64,000 nucleotides of DNA from Argopecten irradians. Taxonomy: Eukaryota > Mollusca > Bivalvia > Pectinida > Pectinidae. The position numbers and the translations under genes are program-made. How positions within the stretch are numbered: the first letter of the stretch is position 1; each line of letters begins with the position of its first letter. Of the stretch, positions 50,188-62,257 are shown in pieces. The stretch covers positions 37,655,338 to 37,719,337 of the forward strand of contig NC_091134.1 in NCBI RefSeq assembly GCF_041381155.1. Direction: 5' to 3'. The notes below the pieces were generated by a model. The model had not been told where the DNA came from. It saw only the letters and a list, made by a program, of their open reading frames with translations, and did not search any database.

Positions 50188-53100
50188 TACAGATTATTTA
50201 TTTTCATCATATCACTTAAAATCTATCGGTCTTTGGAAAAACATGTTTCATTTCTCATCGAACAATGAAAAGTAATTATATTTTTATACTCGTGTAGCCA
50301 ATTTAAAAGATATATAAAACTGACTTAATATGATGCACATATTCCAAACACTCTTATCTTGTTCATGACATTTATTTTTTTCAGTATTTTTTTAAAACAA
50401 CAGTGTTATATCTTCTGAAATTCGTCGTATTTGATGTTATTCTCAACTTTCCTCTGGTTATCTTATTATATTTCACGGGGTTTGAGATTCAAAGACACTC
50501 TGCATGGCTTGTTCTTTCATTTAAAAATCAATTTTATCTTGATAAATCATGTTCCAACAAACTGCAATTTTATTACTGAATTTGTGATTTTTTTCATTAG
50601 AAATGAAAACTCCATGAAAGAAGAAAACATGCAGCAGCCTAATCGATGTATATGGAATGATTTTTCTCCTTGATTTTAATTTCCATCCTTATTTTATCAT
50701 ACGAGCTCTTGTCATAATTACGTACTGGATGTTCAAACAATAAAAAATAATAGTCTCCGAAATTAAAGATACATGTAGACAAATAAGGAAAAAAGAAAAT
50801 AACATACAGAAAAGATAAAACGATAACTCTTTCCGTAAAACATAAGATGTACTAAACATTAAACAGCTCGAAACAGATATCTAAAATAAACAAACTAAAA
50901 GGAAGATGGCGTATTCAGAATGCTTAATGGCAATATGACAAAGCTGACTTATTTAATAAAAAACATCTGTCAAATACGTCATAATATCAAAATGTGACAT
51001 ACAAGAAAAGGTTCGAATGACACAAAAACTATTTTCTTTTATATACAACTCATATTAATCTTCAAAATTATCTAGAATTAATTTTCAAATACATGATTAT
51101 CGGGGATGTTTCTCTTATTTTGGAGACGGCAACCAAGAAGACGGTTGCTATCCTTATCTATACTAAATCAACTATATATTTCATAATTTCAATTCACTTT
51201 TATTGATCAGCCCTTCTAAAAGATGTATTTAAAATAAGTAACCCTGCATGTACAGTAAATGTACTTTTTATTATAACAGCTATTATATTATCACACAGAG
51301 CGTTTTGCGCTAAAGTATGTTTTCGCTATTTCTATTTTTGTGTCTGGTCAATACAGTATTGCGCCCGAATGAGTACATTTACAGAACGTGGTCGTAGGTA
51401 GAAATTTTCATTTCTGAAATAGATATTCGCATCTTAAACATGAAACAAAACATTATCAAAAACACTATTTTAGCGTTACTATCTCACTATTTTCGAATCA
51501 ACAAATTATTTTAAAATAGTTTCTGTTTTAAGATTTTATTACGAAGTTACAATTTATGCATTCTTTTATGGAGGAGAAAATTATTAATGCTTGAAGGTAT
51601 ACTCTTTATGATATCATGTGTAACAATGAATATTAATAAATTATAGCACTCAATGTATTTTACTATACCTTTTAAAACATAATTTGCCTTCATATATGTA
51701 TAATGTACACATATCCATCTTCAAAATAAACAGAGAAATATCGTTATGTTACTGTGAGGTAGTTTCAATAGGTCAAGTTTTGCAATTGAAGCAAAATAGA
51801 GCAGAGATTCACGCATCATTTCCCCCTTATATTCATAAAACAAGTTGGATTTTGACTGTTTAATAATTAAGTAAATCTTAATTTTGCTATCATACCCAGC
51901 CATTGAAGAAAAATCTTAAAGCACGTTTTCAAAATGGGCACTGAGATAAGAAGTGTTTGATAATGTTTGACGTGTGCTAGGACAACCACTTTATGTTTAA
52001 AATAACCAAATGTGCATTATGGTTTTCTTTAGTATATCGATTATAAACAAAAGTTGAACACAGGGTAGTCAACACTAACCTATCAGCACTAGTGCTATAA
52101 TATGGCTATGGCTAGTCATTCAGCACCTAAACTTGTTTCTAATGCTTGTTTGTTTAATGGATGAAAGATTATCGATTGCAAAATACAATATTGTGTCTAA
52201 TATTGATGGTTTACGGAACACGTTATTGGTATATTTGAATAAAATCAGATAGGCAAATATATTGCGTCAGAGGTTTTTTTTCCAAAGTTGTACTCTAAAA
52301 CATAATTGCAAATTGTGACATTTATCTATGGTACTAGAGAGTACCATACTTTCATAAAATAATGGAAACAAATAACTCATTTTTAATTTTTGTCCTAATG
52401 CTGTTAGTACTAATATAATACAATGACACATATTTGATCACGTGGTTCGATCAAATCAAACATGCATGATGTCCTTCATGGCATGCTGCAAATGTAGTTT
52501 TGAATTCATCATCTTCAAATTGATCGCGATGAAATAATCGACTTTGTAGATGTAGTGTATATCATATTGAAAAGGAAACACGCATATTTACCGTAGAACG
52601 TCACATTATAACATGTTTGACGTCAGAAAACAGAAATAGAATGCCATGAGATGAATACTGCCTCCACAACGAATAATCAAAACAAATAAACAAACATAAA
52701 ATCTCTCTCGACATTTGGTCAGACAAGAACCATGAAATCAATAAACAAAAGTAAAAACGAAAATAATTTGATAAACATAATATTACTGTGGTCGTCTATA
52801 TTCTAAAGCTCAATTATAATGTATTCTTATTCTTTTATAATATTTCCTCAAACGTCATGAATATTTCTGAACTCTTATTATGATTATTTCACCTAGACTT
52901 TGTCGTAACTTGACAGCTGCCATCTCTATTTTGTGGGATACAATTGTTATGCTTATTGATCGTCGTTCATTTCACCAGGATAAAACTGACTCTGTAAACA
53001 AGTAATTAACAGATGTCACGTCTTAAAAGCACCTAGAAAAATAACAAAAACCAATCTGAAAAAATGCTATGAAAATTCTAAGTATACATAATATCGTCGA

Positions 53101-53218
53101 TTATTATGGTCATGACTTTCCTCTCGTTAATATCTCATTTTATAAGAACAGCAATGCAAAACAATTCCAGTATCAAAAACCTATACGACACAATCACAAC
53201 ATCGTAACCCCACGAGTA

Positions 53219-53226
53219 TGAGGTAG
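53219..53226 (-). promoter_or_regulatory. let-7 8-mer target site, distal
   Basis: The plus strand reads TGAGGTAG, so a minus-strand transcript would carry CUACCUCA, the full seed match plus A1 for let-7. It lies about 880 nt downstream of the lin-28 stop, assuming one continuous 3' UTR. Confidence 0.6.
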
Positions 53227-53571
53227 GTTTGGAAAAAAAGGTTAAATATTGACTTCAAATTTGTTATTCAGGAAAGATTCACACATAATCCAATTCTCCA
53301 AAACACATTTGAAAAGTCACCATCGGCATTTAAATATATCTTTTAGGAGAAAGGAAATTATCAAAATATGATATACAACCATTTAGCTCTCTCTTTCTCC
53401 AGAAATAATTGATCAACCCATTTAAGGTAAAATATGATTAAACTGAAAATTTCCTGACAAACCTGTGCTTATACATCTTTAGAACGTACACAACTTATAT
53501 CTTACTATGAACACTTACATAACAAATTACGTACATTACAAATAATTCACATTGTACGGAATTCAGTTGGA

Positions 53572-53579
53572 TGAGGTAG
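53572..53579 (-). promoter_or_regulatory. let-7 8-mer target site, proximal
   Basis: A second TGAGGTAG on the plus strand (CUACCUCA in the transcript), about 530 nt after the lin-28 stop codon. let-7 repression of lin-28 through 3' UTR sites is a conserved animal circuit. Confidence 0.65.
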
Positions 53580-54107
53580 ATCAACGGTGAGTATAAAGTC
53601 ACAGAAAGACAAATCCACAGTTCATATCACTCTCGGTCACAAAGCCAAGTCTACACTTTTGATAAGGTGATTGGTCATCACACGACGTTCTTTTAGCCTG
53701 TTTTGATGTTTCTTATGTGAGCAATGTTTTCAATCGAAATCCACATATGTTGATTCTAATATCAGGTCTAAATGATCTTTATTTTTATCACAGAATTATT
53801 CTTTATTGAAAGATTTAGCTATATATTGCTTGGACAACAATGATTCAGATGTCAAATCTCTTACACATATAAAGAAACACTTTCTAATCATTAACTTATA
53901 TTGAGGTGATAATATTTGTCAATTTAAAAATATGACTTTTTAAAGAGAAACAAATGTGCGTATTTTTTTGACTTGGTGATCTCCTTCTAGCCTAAACAGT
54001 AAGTTCTCTACAGTCTCTTGTCCACATCCAGAGCGCTTTTTGATGACGTCATTATGTCCATGAATCACACAAAATACCTGCTGAAAGTGGAATCAGAAGT
54101 CTTGTCA

Positions 54108-54333
54108 TCAAACGGGGTAAAACATGTTACTTCCGTGGTCTGTATCGTGGCCGTTTCCCATACCGGAAGCTCCTCCGCCGTTTGTATCATTGCGCGTCCT
54201 CTTCACGGGTTCCTTCATTGGACATTCTGCTATCAAATGGTCGACGGACTTACAATTGTGGCAACGTTTTGGTAAGGGACCATGTGGGCATTTTGCCGCT
54301 ATATGGTTCCCTAAATCACCACAATTGTAGCAC
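54108..54333 (-). CDS. lin-28: LIN-28, last coding exon (two CCHC zinc knuckles)
   Basis: The final coding exon of the RNA-binding protein LIN-28, which blocks let-7 precursor maturation in cytoplasm and nucleus. The acceptor GTGTTCACAG joins in phase (AG|G makes Arg) to the upstream exon. It encodes knuckle 1, CYNCGDLGNHIAAKC, with C-X2-C-X5-H-X4-C spacing as in fly and nematode LIN-28; knuckle 2, CHNCKSVDHLIAEC (C-X2-C-X4-H-X4-C); then CPMKEPVKRT and a Gly/Asn/Asp/His-rich tail ending NMFYPV and a TGA at 54108-54110. The PKRC linker between the knuckles is also typical. All Zn ligands are intact. Confidence 0.92.
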
Positions 54334-55080
54334 CTGTGAACACAAAATTAGAAACGGGATATTGAAAAGACCATATACTAGTTAGTAGGTCAAAGGAACT
54401 TCAATTAATCATAAAAAGTGCAAATGTACTGCATACATACGTCTTAACACAGAATAAGAAAACATCGTCATTTATATAAGCTGTAATTATTTTTTTAAAT
54501 GATTAAGAAATGTTATAGTTTTCTATATGAAATGAGATGGTATTCGTTCTTAAGTTATATATATTCAAGATGAAAAATGTGAAAATCATTCGAATGGACA
54601 GGTAAACATGTATTATGCCTGATACAATTTAGTTACAACAGAGAATTTATGCACTGTTTCTTGTTCTTTTGTTTTATGTATGAAATCACTTTACAATTAC
54701 TAATGACACTGTAAAAATGAAAAGTGAAGCTTTCAAAAATGTTGGTAATTTTTGATGGTGAATGACAGTTTAAAAACTCCTCTTGATTCGTATAGCACAT
54801 ATAACATTATTGTTTTGATTGTGTTCTTCCATATGTTTAAAGAAACCATTGTATGTTATAAAATGAAATTCAGATATAAAATTTACTTATTATTTTAATC
54901 TTTAGTAAAAATTTCAATGATTTCATTCTGCTTATAAATGTATTTACGCATGGCATATTAATTTATCATCTGAATGATTTAAAAGGAAAAGTGTGTACTA
55001 AATAATTGATGAATTAAAATATAAAATTGAATCATATCATATTTACATTATATACTTGAAATTACAGATCTGCAATTCAC
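54334..55080 (-). other. lin-28: lin-28 intron
   Basis: Intron between the cold-shock and zinc-knuckle exons, GT at 55080-55079 and AG at 54335-54334. AT-rich, with no other feature seen. Confidence 0.85.
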
Positions 55081-55253
55081 CTTATTTTTCTGAATTTCTT
55101 TCTGGAGAGCGGACGCCTATCACTCCCCCTGCATTCCGATCCGGAGGGACCACAAACAAATGTAGCTTCCACCCCCTTATCCGAGGGTTTACTCTCAAAC
55201 TCCACTTCCTCTCCATCCGCTAAACTCCTAAATCCAGACTTGTGGACGACGGA
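55081..55253 (-). CDS. lin-28: LIN-28, internal exon (second half of cold-shock domain)
   Basis: Acceptor TTGTTGTTGCAG (55254-55255) and donor AATAAG|GTGAAT (55079-55081) delimit a 173-bp exon entering in phase 0 and leaving in phase 2. It encodes HKSGFRSLADGEEVEFES, then GVEATFVCGPSGSECRGSD and RRPLSRKK, which aligns with the second half of the LIN-28 cold-shock domain and the basic linker before the knuckles. The first half (KWFN and GFGFI RNA-binding motifs) is not in this exon and was not found upstream within the window. Confidence 0.92.
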
Positions 55254-58200
55254 CTGCAACAACAAAATCAAAATATAAATGTCTTGATGGTTCACATAAA
55301 AGATTTTAAAGCATATACTTATTTTCTTAATGAATCCGGAGTAATGATTTGAGTTACTTGATAACGCTAGTGTCTTGAAATTATAACTTGGTAATAGTTG
55401 ATTGGAATGTTTTGTTATCTTTTATTAGTTTGAATTTATCAGTTTATACTCGTTTTTTTCTGGGGTTTATTTAAGGATGTTATGTTTTATCTGTATTTTC
55501 CTATGTATTTGCACTTTTATCAGAATTATGAACAGACTGGATATATAATGCAGCTAATGTGCCAATCAAAAGCTTAAAATATCTTTAATAGTTCGACGTT
55601 TATAAGTCTTTTCCGTATTTAATGACCATTAAAATTATATTTAGAAAGTAAAATTGTAACGATGACACTTTGTCAGCCCACCATCAACTGGTGCCATTTA
55701 TATATTATAAAATATTGTACGTGCCTGTGGATTAAATAAAAAAAATCAAATCAATATGCCAACATATATATAATAACTTAGTCGATTAATTAATCAGGAT
55801 GTGCCACATTCTATCTGACACACGCATCATATAATGTTTCTCTCTTTTTGATTTGCTACTCGTATTTAAACCCACCAATCAAACCAAAAATAATTATCTC
55901 TGAACTTAATTTGATTTTCCTTGTTAAGGCTATATGCATTGAATGGAACCGATTTTCCAATCAGAGATGGATGAAGGTGGTTAAAAAATAAAATGTAATC
56001 TAGGCACACACACGAATACATAAACATAAATAAATCAATAGGTTTGTTAGCTTTCGTTAGCGCGCGCGACCCAGGTCCGCCTTCTTTCCCGCTGGACCGA
56101 TATTCATTATTTGGATCCCGTCGCTGTGGAAACAGTTCTGTGTTCATTCCGTTACATTAACTTGACAAGAAAATCGATAACCAGGCGGAGCTATTGGATG
56201 CCTCCGAGACCTCGTAGAGAAGAAAGCCTTCCAATATTAAAGATATCACTCATAGATGTATATGTGTTGCTCATAGAGATTACTTCCTATCTTTATAAGC
56301 TATTTTAGAATAGGACAAACCACAATGTAATTGTAAAAAAAACCCAACAGGTTAACTATCGATATAAATACAACATCACTGATTGACAGTATCTGCAAAG
56401 TCCAATAACCACTTTCCCTGTCGTAAGTGATATTAGTGAGTTGAGAATATGTGGATTTAAGTTCTTGTATTAATTATTATTGGTATACATTGGAGTTGGA
56501 AGTTATCACTTAGTGGACAGCATATATCTGTAGTGTACGTGTCAGTTAATTCAATTTTCTTATATTCGTGGGAATATTTTTAGCCCTGAGTACTATAATC
56601 CATGATATTTGATTATCAGAGAAAGTGAGAGTGAATTGAATAAATAGAACATGTGTGATGATCAGGTGTCGAAACACAGGTGTGGGATAATCTTATTTGG
56701 GTATAACAAGATGGTAAAATGAATTCGTTTTACTAGATATCTTATTTATTTGTGAAGTCATTAAGATGGTCGAAACACGATCTGTTTTGTTTAACAATAA
56801 AATTTCTGATGTAGTCATTTAAAAATCAGTCAAATATTAAGTGAGATGTGCTTATAAACATCGTGTTTGTGCATTTGTCTATCTGTTAAACTTATAATTA
56901 GATTTTATCTACACAAACTAAGGAAAATCAAAATCACATCCAACGTTAGATTTGTAAAGAGAAATCGATTTCTTTTTGGTAATTGACAATATGGTGGTAA
57001 TAAATAAAACAGAAACACTTTGAGATAATGTGAAACTCCCACAATACCTCATCCATGACAGTAATTCCAGTCCATCATTGTACGTATTTACAATATCTGA
57101 TATGCATTATTACTATCAGCAGAGAAGGCGCAATGTATAAGCATCTGCTGCGACTACATAGAACCGCCATTCTATTTTTAAACCCAAGTGTGCTAATTCT
57201 GGCATCAAGTTGTGGGGTTAGTCCTGCTGTAGATGATGTGCAGTTTGTGATATTTAAAGCTACTTCTGACATACGAAACGGTTGGCAATATGCCAATCCG
57301 TATTTAGAGAATCTGTGTACTACTACAAACACCGTTAGTATATGTTAAGTTACTCAGCGCAGATAAGCATTATCGGTACTGATTCTCTTGTAAATACGGA
57401 GATCATTTGCTCAAAGTATCAATACTGGAAAAGCATACTTTTAAGATGATTACAATGAATATTTAATATAGCGACACTTGTTTTTAATGAATCCCCTATC
57501 CCTGTGGCCTTATCCTCAGAAACTTATTGACCTAGTTCTTGATGGATCCGGACTTCAGTCACTATTTCTTTATGAGGTGTCAGATGTTACATTGCACCTA
57601 GGGGCAGGTGATGTGCTAATTGCTACAACAGCAATTTTGCATACTTTTGATTATTCTGAACTACATGACAAAAATGATGTCAATTCCTTTCCTGCATAAA
57701 ATAAAGCTTAAACATTATATTTCGCACAAATTCCGAAGCGATAGGCGTTTAATACTCACAAGAAATGGGACTTAGTAACGATGATAAATTCATTAAGGAA
57801 CGAATGACCTTGATTTGACAATCTTTGTCCTTATTTTTGCCTCCATATTTACCACTAAATGTGATTGGTATCATAAAGAAATACGTTTATAAGAATCCAG
57901 TGTTATCAGGAGCTGTTGATATTACATTGAACATATATATTTTATAAATATATATATAGGAATCACTGCATTATACAAATATCTTAAGTAGTTACTTAGA
58001 TTTCTCTAAAGGTTAAAAAGATGGAGAAATATTTTAAACATGTTAAGGATGTGGATGTTTGTTGGTGAAATCATCCATTAAGAGGTCATCGAACTCATTT
58101 CCGTTGAACTCATCTCAATGGTTATACAGTAGTTTCTAATTTTCGAAGAAATTTGGTCGGGTGGCCTATTTAGGACCAACCAAGAGGGTCATTGTCCCCA

Positions 58201-60668
58201 TAAAATTAACTTGGTGATGACGAATACCTTCAATACACGAGTGTTTATGTGTGAGTAGGTACTAACACTATGCCTCCCATTACCCCTACAAACTGGAATA
58301 CGAGGTGTTGTTTTTTTCCCTGCTGCTCACATATATATATATATCTACACTGTACATGTGTCATGCTATACCAATTATTCATAGGGAGTAACCGCAACTA
58401 TGTACTTGGAGATTCCAAGTTTAATAGTATAGCGATCACATGACGTGCACGTGATCTACAGCCTACTGCGCTGAACATGTATTAGCATATACTCGCTCCA
58501 TATAATCCATACACATTACAATCAATAAAGAGATAACTCCATCGACCTAAATATTTGTTCTTTAGCCGCTGACCATCAAATCCAACCTAAAACGCTGGAA
58601 AATTAATCAATCTTGGACAGGACATGGGGTATAGCTGTCCCCGACAATGGCCGGCAATGTGTCGAGTTGACGAGGTAGTAAACAGCCAACGACGTTACGC
58701 CAAATACACATATTTATCGGAAACAAACTGGGACTTAGAGTGTAATTTATTTGATAAATTATTATAATCAGCGAGGTTAATCGAGGACATTGACCGGGAT
58801 TTATTTATGTAAATGACCAAGAATTGGAAAAAGGATGTTCTTATCAGCTTTAACGTTATACGGATAATTACATTCTTTGAAAATATAGCAGATTTGTTTT
58901 TTTACAACGAAAACAATATTGAGTAAAATTGTTTTAAAGTTGCTAATATATATCTAGTATTGTCAACGTAATATACAAAAATAACTACTAATTAATTATG
59001 TATTATTTGAAGAAGATGGGCAAATTTTATTAAATATCGATGCTAGTACAAATAAGTTTTTGTACTGGTGGTGGGAGAACCTCTCTTAAAAATAAGTAAA
59101 GACGTTTTATAGTATCTGCATTTACGATAAACAATCAGTTTGTCATTTTGAGACGGCCTTTTTAAGCTAGTCTGACCTCTGTTGATAAGTGGGTCGGTCA
59201 TCAACCGACAATGCCACTCCGCATCTTGTCAATCCGACAGCGGAAAAACATACCACGGTTACTCCAGAGCTATATCGCATTCAGATTGGAAAAATAAACT
59301 TTGGACACATTTAAATACACCACGCAATCCTAACTATTATGAGTTTCAGTCCAAATGAAATTATATCGAATGATTTTCCACTGACAATGGAAGTCAGTAC
59401 GCAAAGTCTATTCAAGTGATCTGTTTGAATTGATATGTCAGTTTAATGAAATGTAAATGATCTAACTTTCTTTCGCGTGCGATTACATTTCGCTTATTTG
59501 ACGGCGATAAGAAACCGTGAAAATTCGTCACTTCCAAAAAGATTCAACTACAGGTAGGATAGACTGGTCACCAGTCTCTAGAATATTGAAGAAAAAAAAC
59601 CTTTTTTGTCTCTGCTACATGTGTGATTCTGAAGTTTCAAAGTAGGGGGATATAATCTAGCAAAGTACTCTGCTGAGAATGTCTTATCAACAAAACTTAG
59701 TGTCCGGTGGCTAGTCTACAGGTAGGATAAAACGTTTTATTTCGTTCGGCAAGAGAACGCGAAATTAGGTCACCACGAAAGTAGGTTGAGTTGCAGTAAA
59801 TTATATCGTATGCAGAACAGATATTAACGCATTCACCCCTGAAGACACATTTAGGTTCTTCTAAGTCAAAGATTAGATGAGTCTATTATGAAATTTCAGG
59901 GGGTGAAAGAGTTAATGCTGATAAAAATTGTTAACGCATGCAATAAACATGTTACGACTAGATAATCATGTGAATCATACAACATATTTTTTTCATACTT
60001 CATGTAGTATAACATGTCGAAAATAATTAAAGGCCTTATATATCGATGTAATATGATAGAAAGTATTTTAATTAACATCTCTAGTTTATAAAACTATTTA
60101 CTGTTTTATACAATATGATTGTACGACAGTAATTGTATGATGTTACATTTCTCACTAAAACTTTATTTCAACTGACTTAACTATATTGAAGCAATTGATA
60201 CTATACCCTATAATGTCCAACGATATATTTCGAGAGTTCAACTGAAACACACCGTACTATCCCACTGTTGCCAGTTCAACGGATGTTAATATAATCAAAT
60301 TTTTATTAACATGCTATCATCAAATGCATATGTAATTACCATTACTACTGAATCTTTATTTTTATTTACCTGCATGTTTTTTAAGTGAATGCGTTTATGC
60401 TTTAATTGAGAAATAACACCTATTAAAATGTAGTATCGGACTTTATTAAAGGGCGTATGTATTGCACAGCCGGTTGAAACGATACAGAAAAACAAACCTT
60501 AAAATCAAAGAGCTTCAAAAATGTAAATGACTTTCAACTTATACAAGTTTTAGCAATAAATTATATCAACGATCATCAACACAAAATGCAGAAAAAAACA
60601 AAGATGTGATTTCGAAGTGTTGCGCAGTTATGTTAATGTTTTTCGAATAGAAATTGAAAGATTTACAC
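55254..60668 (-). other. lin-28 upstream intron or flank
   Basis: No exon with a KWFN- or GFGF-type cold-shock motif was found by reading the minus strand. It contains the dispersed element at 59560-59718 and a few short open frames without family resemblance (for example 55866-56147 minus and 57478-57699 plus). Confidence 0.45.
59560..59718 (+). mobile_element. 159-bp dispersed element, copy 2
   Basis: Inverted relative to the copy at 49125-49282, starting TAGACTGGTCACCAG and ending GGTGGCTAGTCTA. Flanked by an exact 14-bp direct repeat CTACAGGTAGGATA that overlaps the ends (about 59548 and 59716), possibly a long target-site duplication. Confidence 0.65.
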
Positions 60669-60724
60669 CACTGCTGGCCTGCTATATCGATTTTAGCACC
60701 GACGACATTTTCGTTGGCGGCCAT
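60669..60724 (-). CDS. Speculative first coding exon (possible lin-28 N-terminus)
   Basis: A CpG-richer patch where the minus strand opens an ATG (60724) reading MAANENVVGAKIDIAGQQ, followed by a donor-like CAGTG|GTGTAA at 60665-60669 in phase 2. Lin-28 genes often have a short N-terminal exon, but the connecting cold-shock exon was not found between here and 55253, so the assignment is weak. The longer surrounding frame, to 60982, may be chance. Confidence 0.15.
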
Positions 60725-60982
60725 TGAGAGCGCTGTGGCACTGGAACAGGCAATTATCAGCAACTGGACCGTTTGTATGACTGCCCGGTCCGGCCTGTCA
60801 CCACGAGGACTAATCCTTAACACTAGCGACAAACTCATACATATGATATATTCATAAAGAATGCAATCAAGTTGGCTTAGTCTCACATATAAATCGATTT
60901 TTCCAAATCTCCAAAATGGTTTTGCATAATACATTTCCTTTCCGACTTCGTTCATGCGTCCAGCAGACTCCATTTTCCACAT

Positions 60983-62060
60983 CCAAAGCTTCTGACTTTC
61001 ATTTTATCATTTTTGTTGGACTTGCACGTCAAATCAATTCCCACCTTCTGGTTCCCTTTATTATAATATATCTAGATTCCCATTAACGTATACTCATATT
61101 ATAAAACGATAGGCTTATTTCTCAATGTAGGGCGTGTGCTTTTCTGACATGTTAAGCTAAATCAATATATTACATGGTTCTTACCTGTATTTATTGTTTT
61201 ACCTTAAACAAACCCAAGATGGTGGACGAAAGGAAACGATAACATGGATAGTTTAGGATATATAAGTACTGATCTTGATTTATTTCTTTAGTATCATATT
61301 TAAATTTGCTTCATTGTTCACGAAGAAGAGTCTTTTATATATTTAAACCACATTTTGTATTATTTCTTTTACATTTTTACGTCTAAAATCTAGATTAAAT
61401 CACATTTTGGGGTATCAAATCCTCGATGCACGGAAAATCGTGATGCAGTTTAGTTATGACAATTATATCTCTTTGAAGCTTTTTCATAATTTTCAAATAA
61501 AATACTCTTGCCTTCTACTCTGTATATAACGAATGATAAGATGGGTGTCACATACGTTTAATGAAATATATTCTTAACGTTTTAGTGAATTATCATTCTA
61601 TTGCTTTCATTTAGATTATATTTATATCTTTTAAATTGTTTTTGAAAAATTATTGTTTGCTTTTTAATATGCATGTATTTTTTTTCATTTATCATTTCTT
61701 CTGTGGCAATCTGAAGTAAATACGATTTATATGCAGTTTTATTTATTACACTTGTTTCCTGAAAATGTGTTTCCTACATCTTGAACACATTGTACAAATT
61801 AATGTTGTATTATTTTTTTTTGTCTTGTTATATCATAATTCACATGTGTTTATCATTCTTTAAAGAACCAATCAAACACAGAACAATTACATCGGAATTG
61901 TGTTGTGGCCTTATTCCAAAACAATACATATGCAATTAATAACACCGCTATAATTGCAATACAACAGATTAAGGCGTGTCATTACTTTATATCATACATG
62001 GATAAAAAATAAAACTCAACGACCTTCCTCTTGTATTTTCGCCATTTCATGATGGCTCTT
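60983..62060. other. Non-coding interval
   Basis: AT-rich; no supported exon, RNA gene or repeat seen. Confidence 0.5.
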
Positions 62061-62098
62061 CAGGAATATAAATGTTTATTTTTTAAAGAACAAATCAA

Positions 62099-62122
62099 TG
62101 ACGTCACAAAAGCATGACGTCA
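62099..62122. promoter_or_regulatory. Pair of CRE motifs
   Basis: Two perfect TGACGTCA octamers at 62099-62106 and 62115-62122, with starts 16 bp apart, about 40 bp before a long hairpin. This is the consensus site for CREB/ATF factors. Function unknown. Confidence 0.4.
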
Positions 62123-62160
62123 CAAGTTACAAACGTTTACATTACAATAATAATATGAAG

Positions 62161-62257
62161 TTGCGCCATTTTCTATTATGGCCTATTGAGAGTTGGTTGA
62201 TATTTTTATAAGCTGATTTTACCAAATCTCAATAAGCCATGATAGAAAATGGCGCAA
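62161..62257. ncRNA. Long hairpin, candidate pre-miRNA or foldback element
   Basis: Two 37-base arms (62161-62197 and 62221-62257) pair around a 23-base loop. As a plus-strand RNA, 34 Watson-Crick pairs, one G-U and two mismatches form a nearly unbroken stem beginning UUGCGCCAUUUUCUAU. Length and loop are compatible with a pre-miRNA or small hpRNA. The near-perfect pairing is also what a young palindromic MITE would show. No clear target-site duplication. Confidence 0.4.

Larger units (their letters stand above)
46471..53000. other. Non-coding interval with MITEs
   Basis: No supported gene on either strand. Short overlapping open frames at 46762-47052 and 47832-48174 (minus) lack any family resemblance. 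MITEs at 49125-49282 and 49987-50187 are listed separately. A terminal-repeat fragment like that of the 49125 element occurs at about 46662-46682. Confidence 0.5.
53001..54107 (-). other. lin-28: Probable lin-28 3' UTR
   Basis: Non-coding sequence downstream of the lin-28 stop, with two perfect let-7 8-mers. The transcript end is not established. An AATAAA on the minus strand near 53784 could end a short form before both sites, and no clear signal was found below 53219. Confidence 0.4.

Noticed and set aside
55866..56147. 93-codon minus-strand frame as a lin-28 upstream exon
   Set aside because: No cold-shock motifs, and its end does not splice in phase to the exon at 55253.
58660..58685. 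GAGGTAGTA near 58670 as a let-7 gene
   Set aside because: The match ends after nine bases and no precursor hairpin surrounds it.
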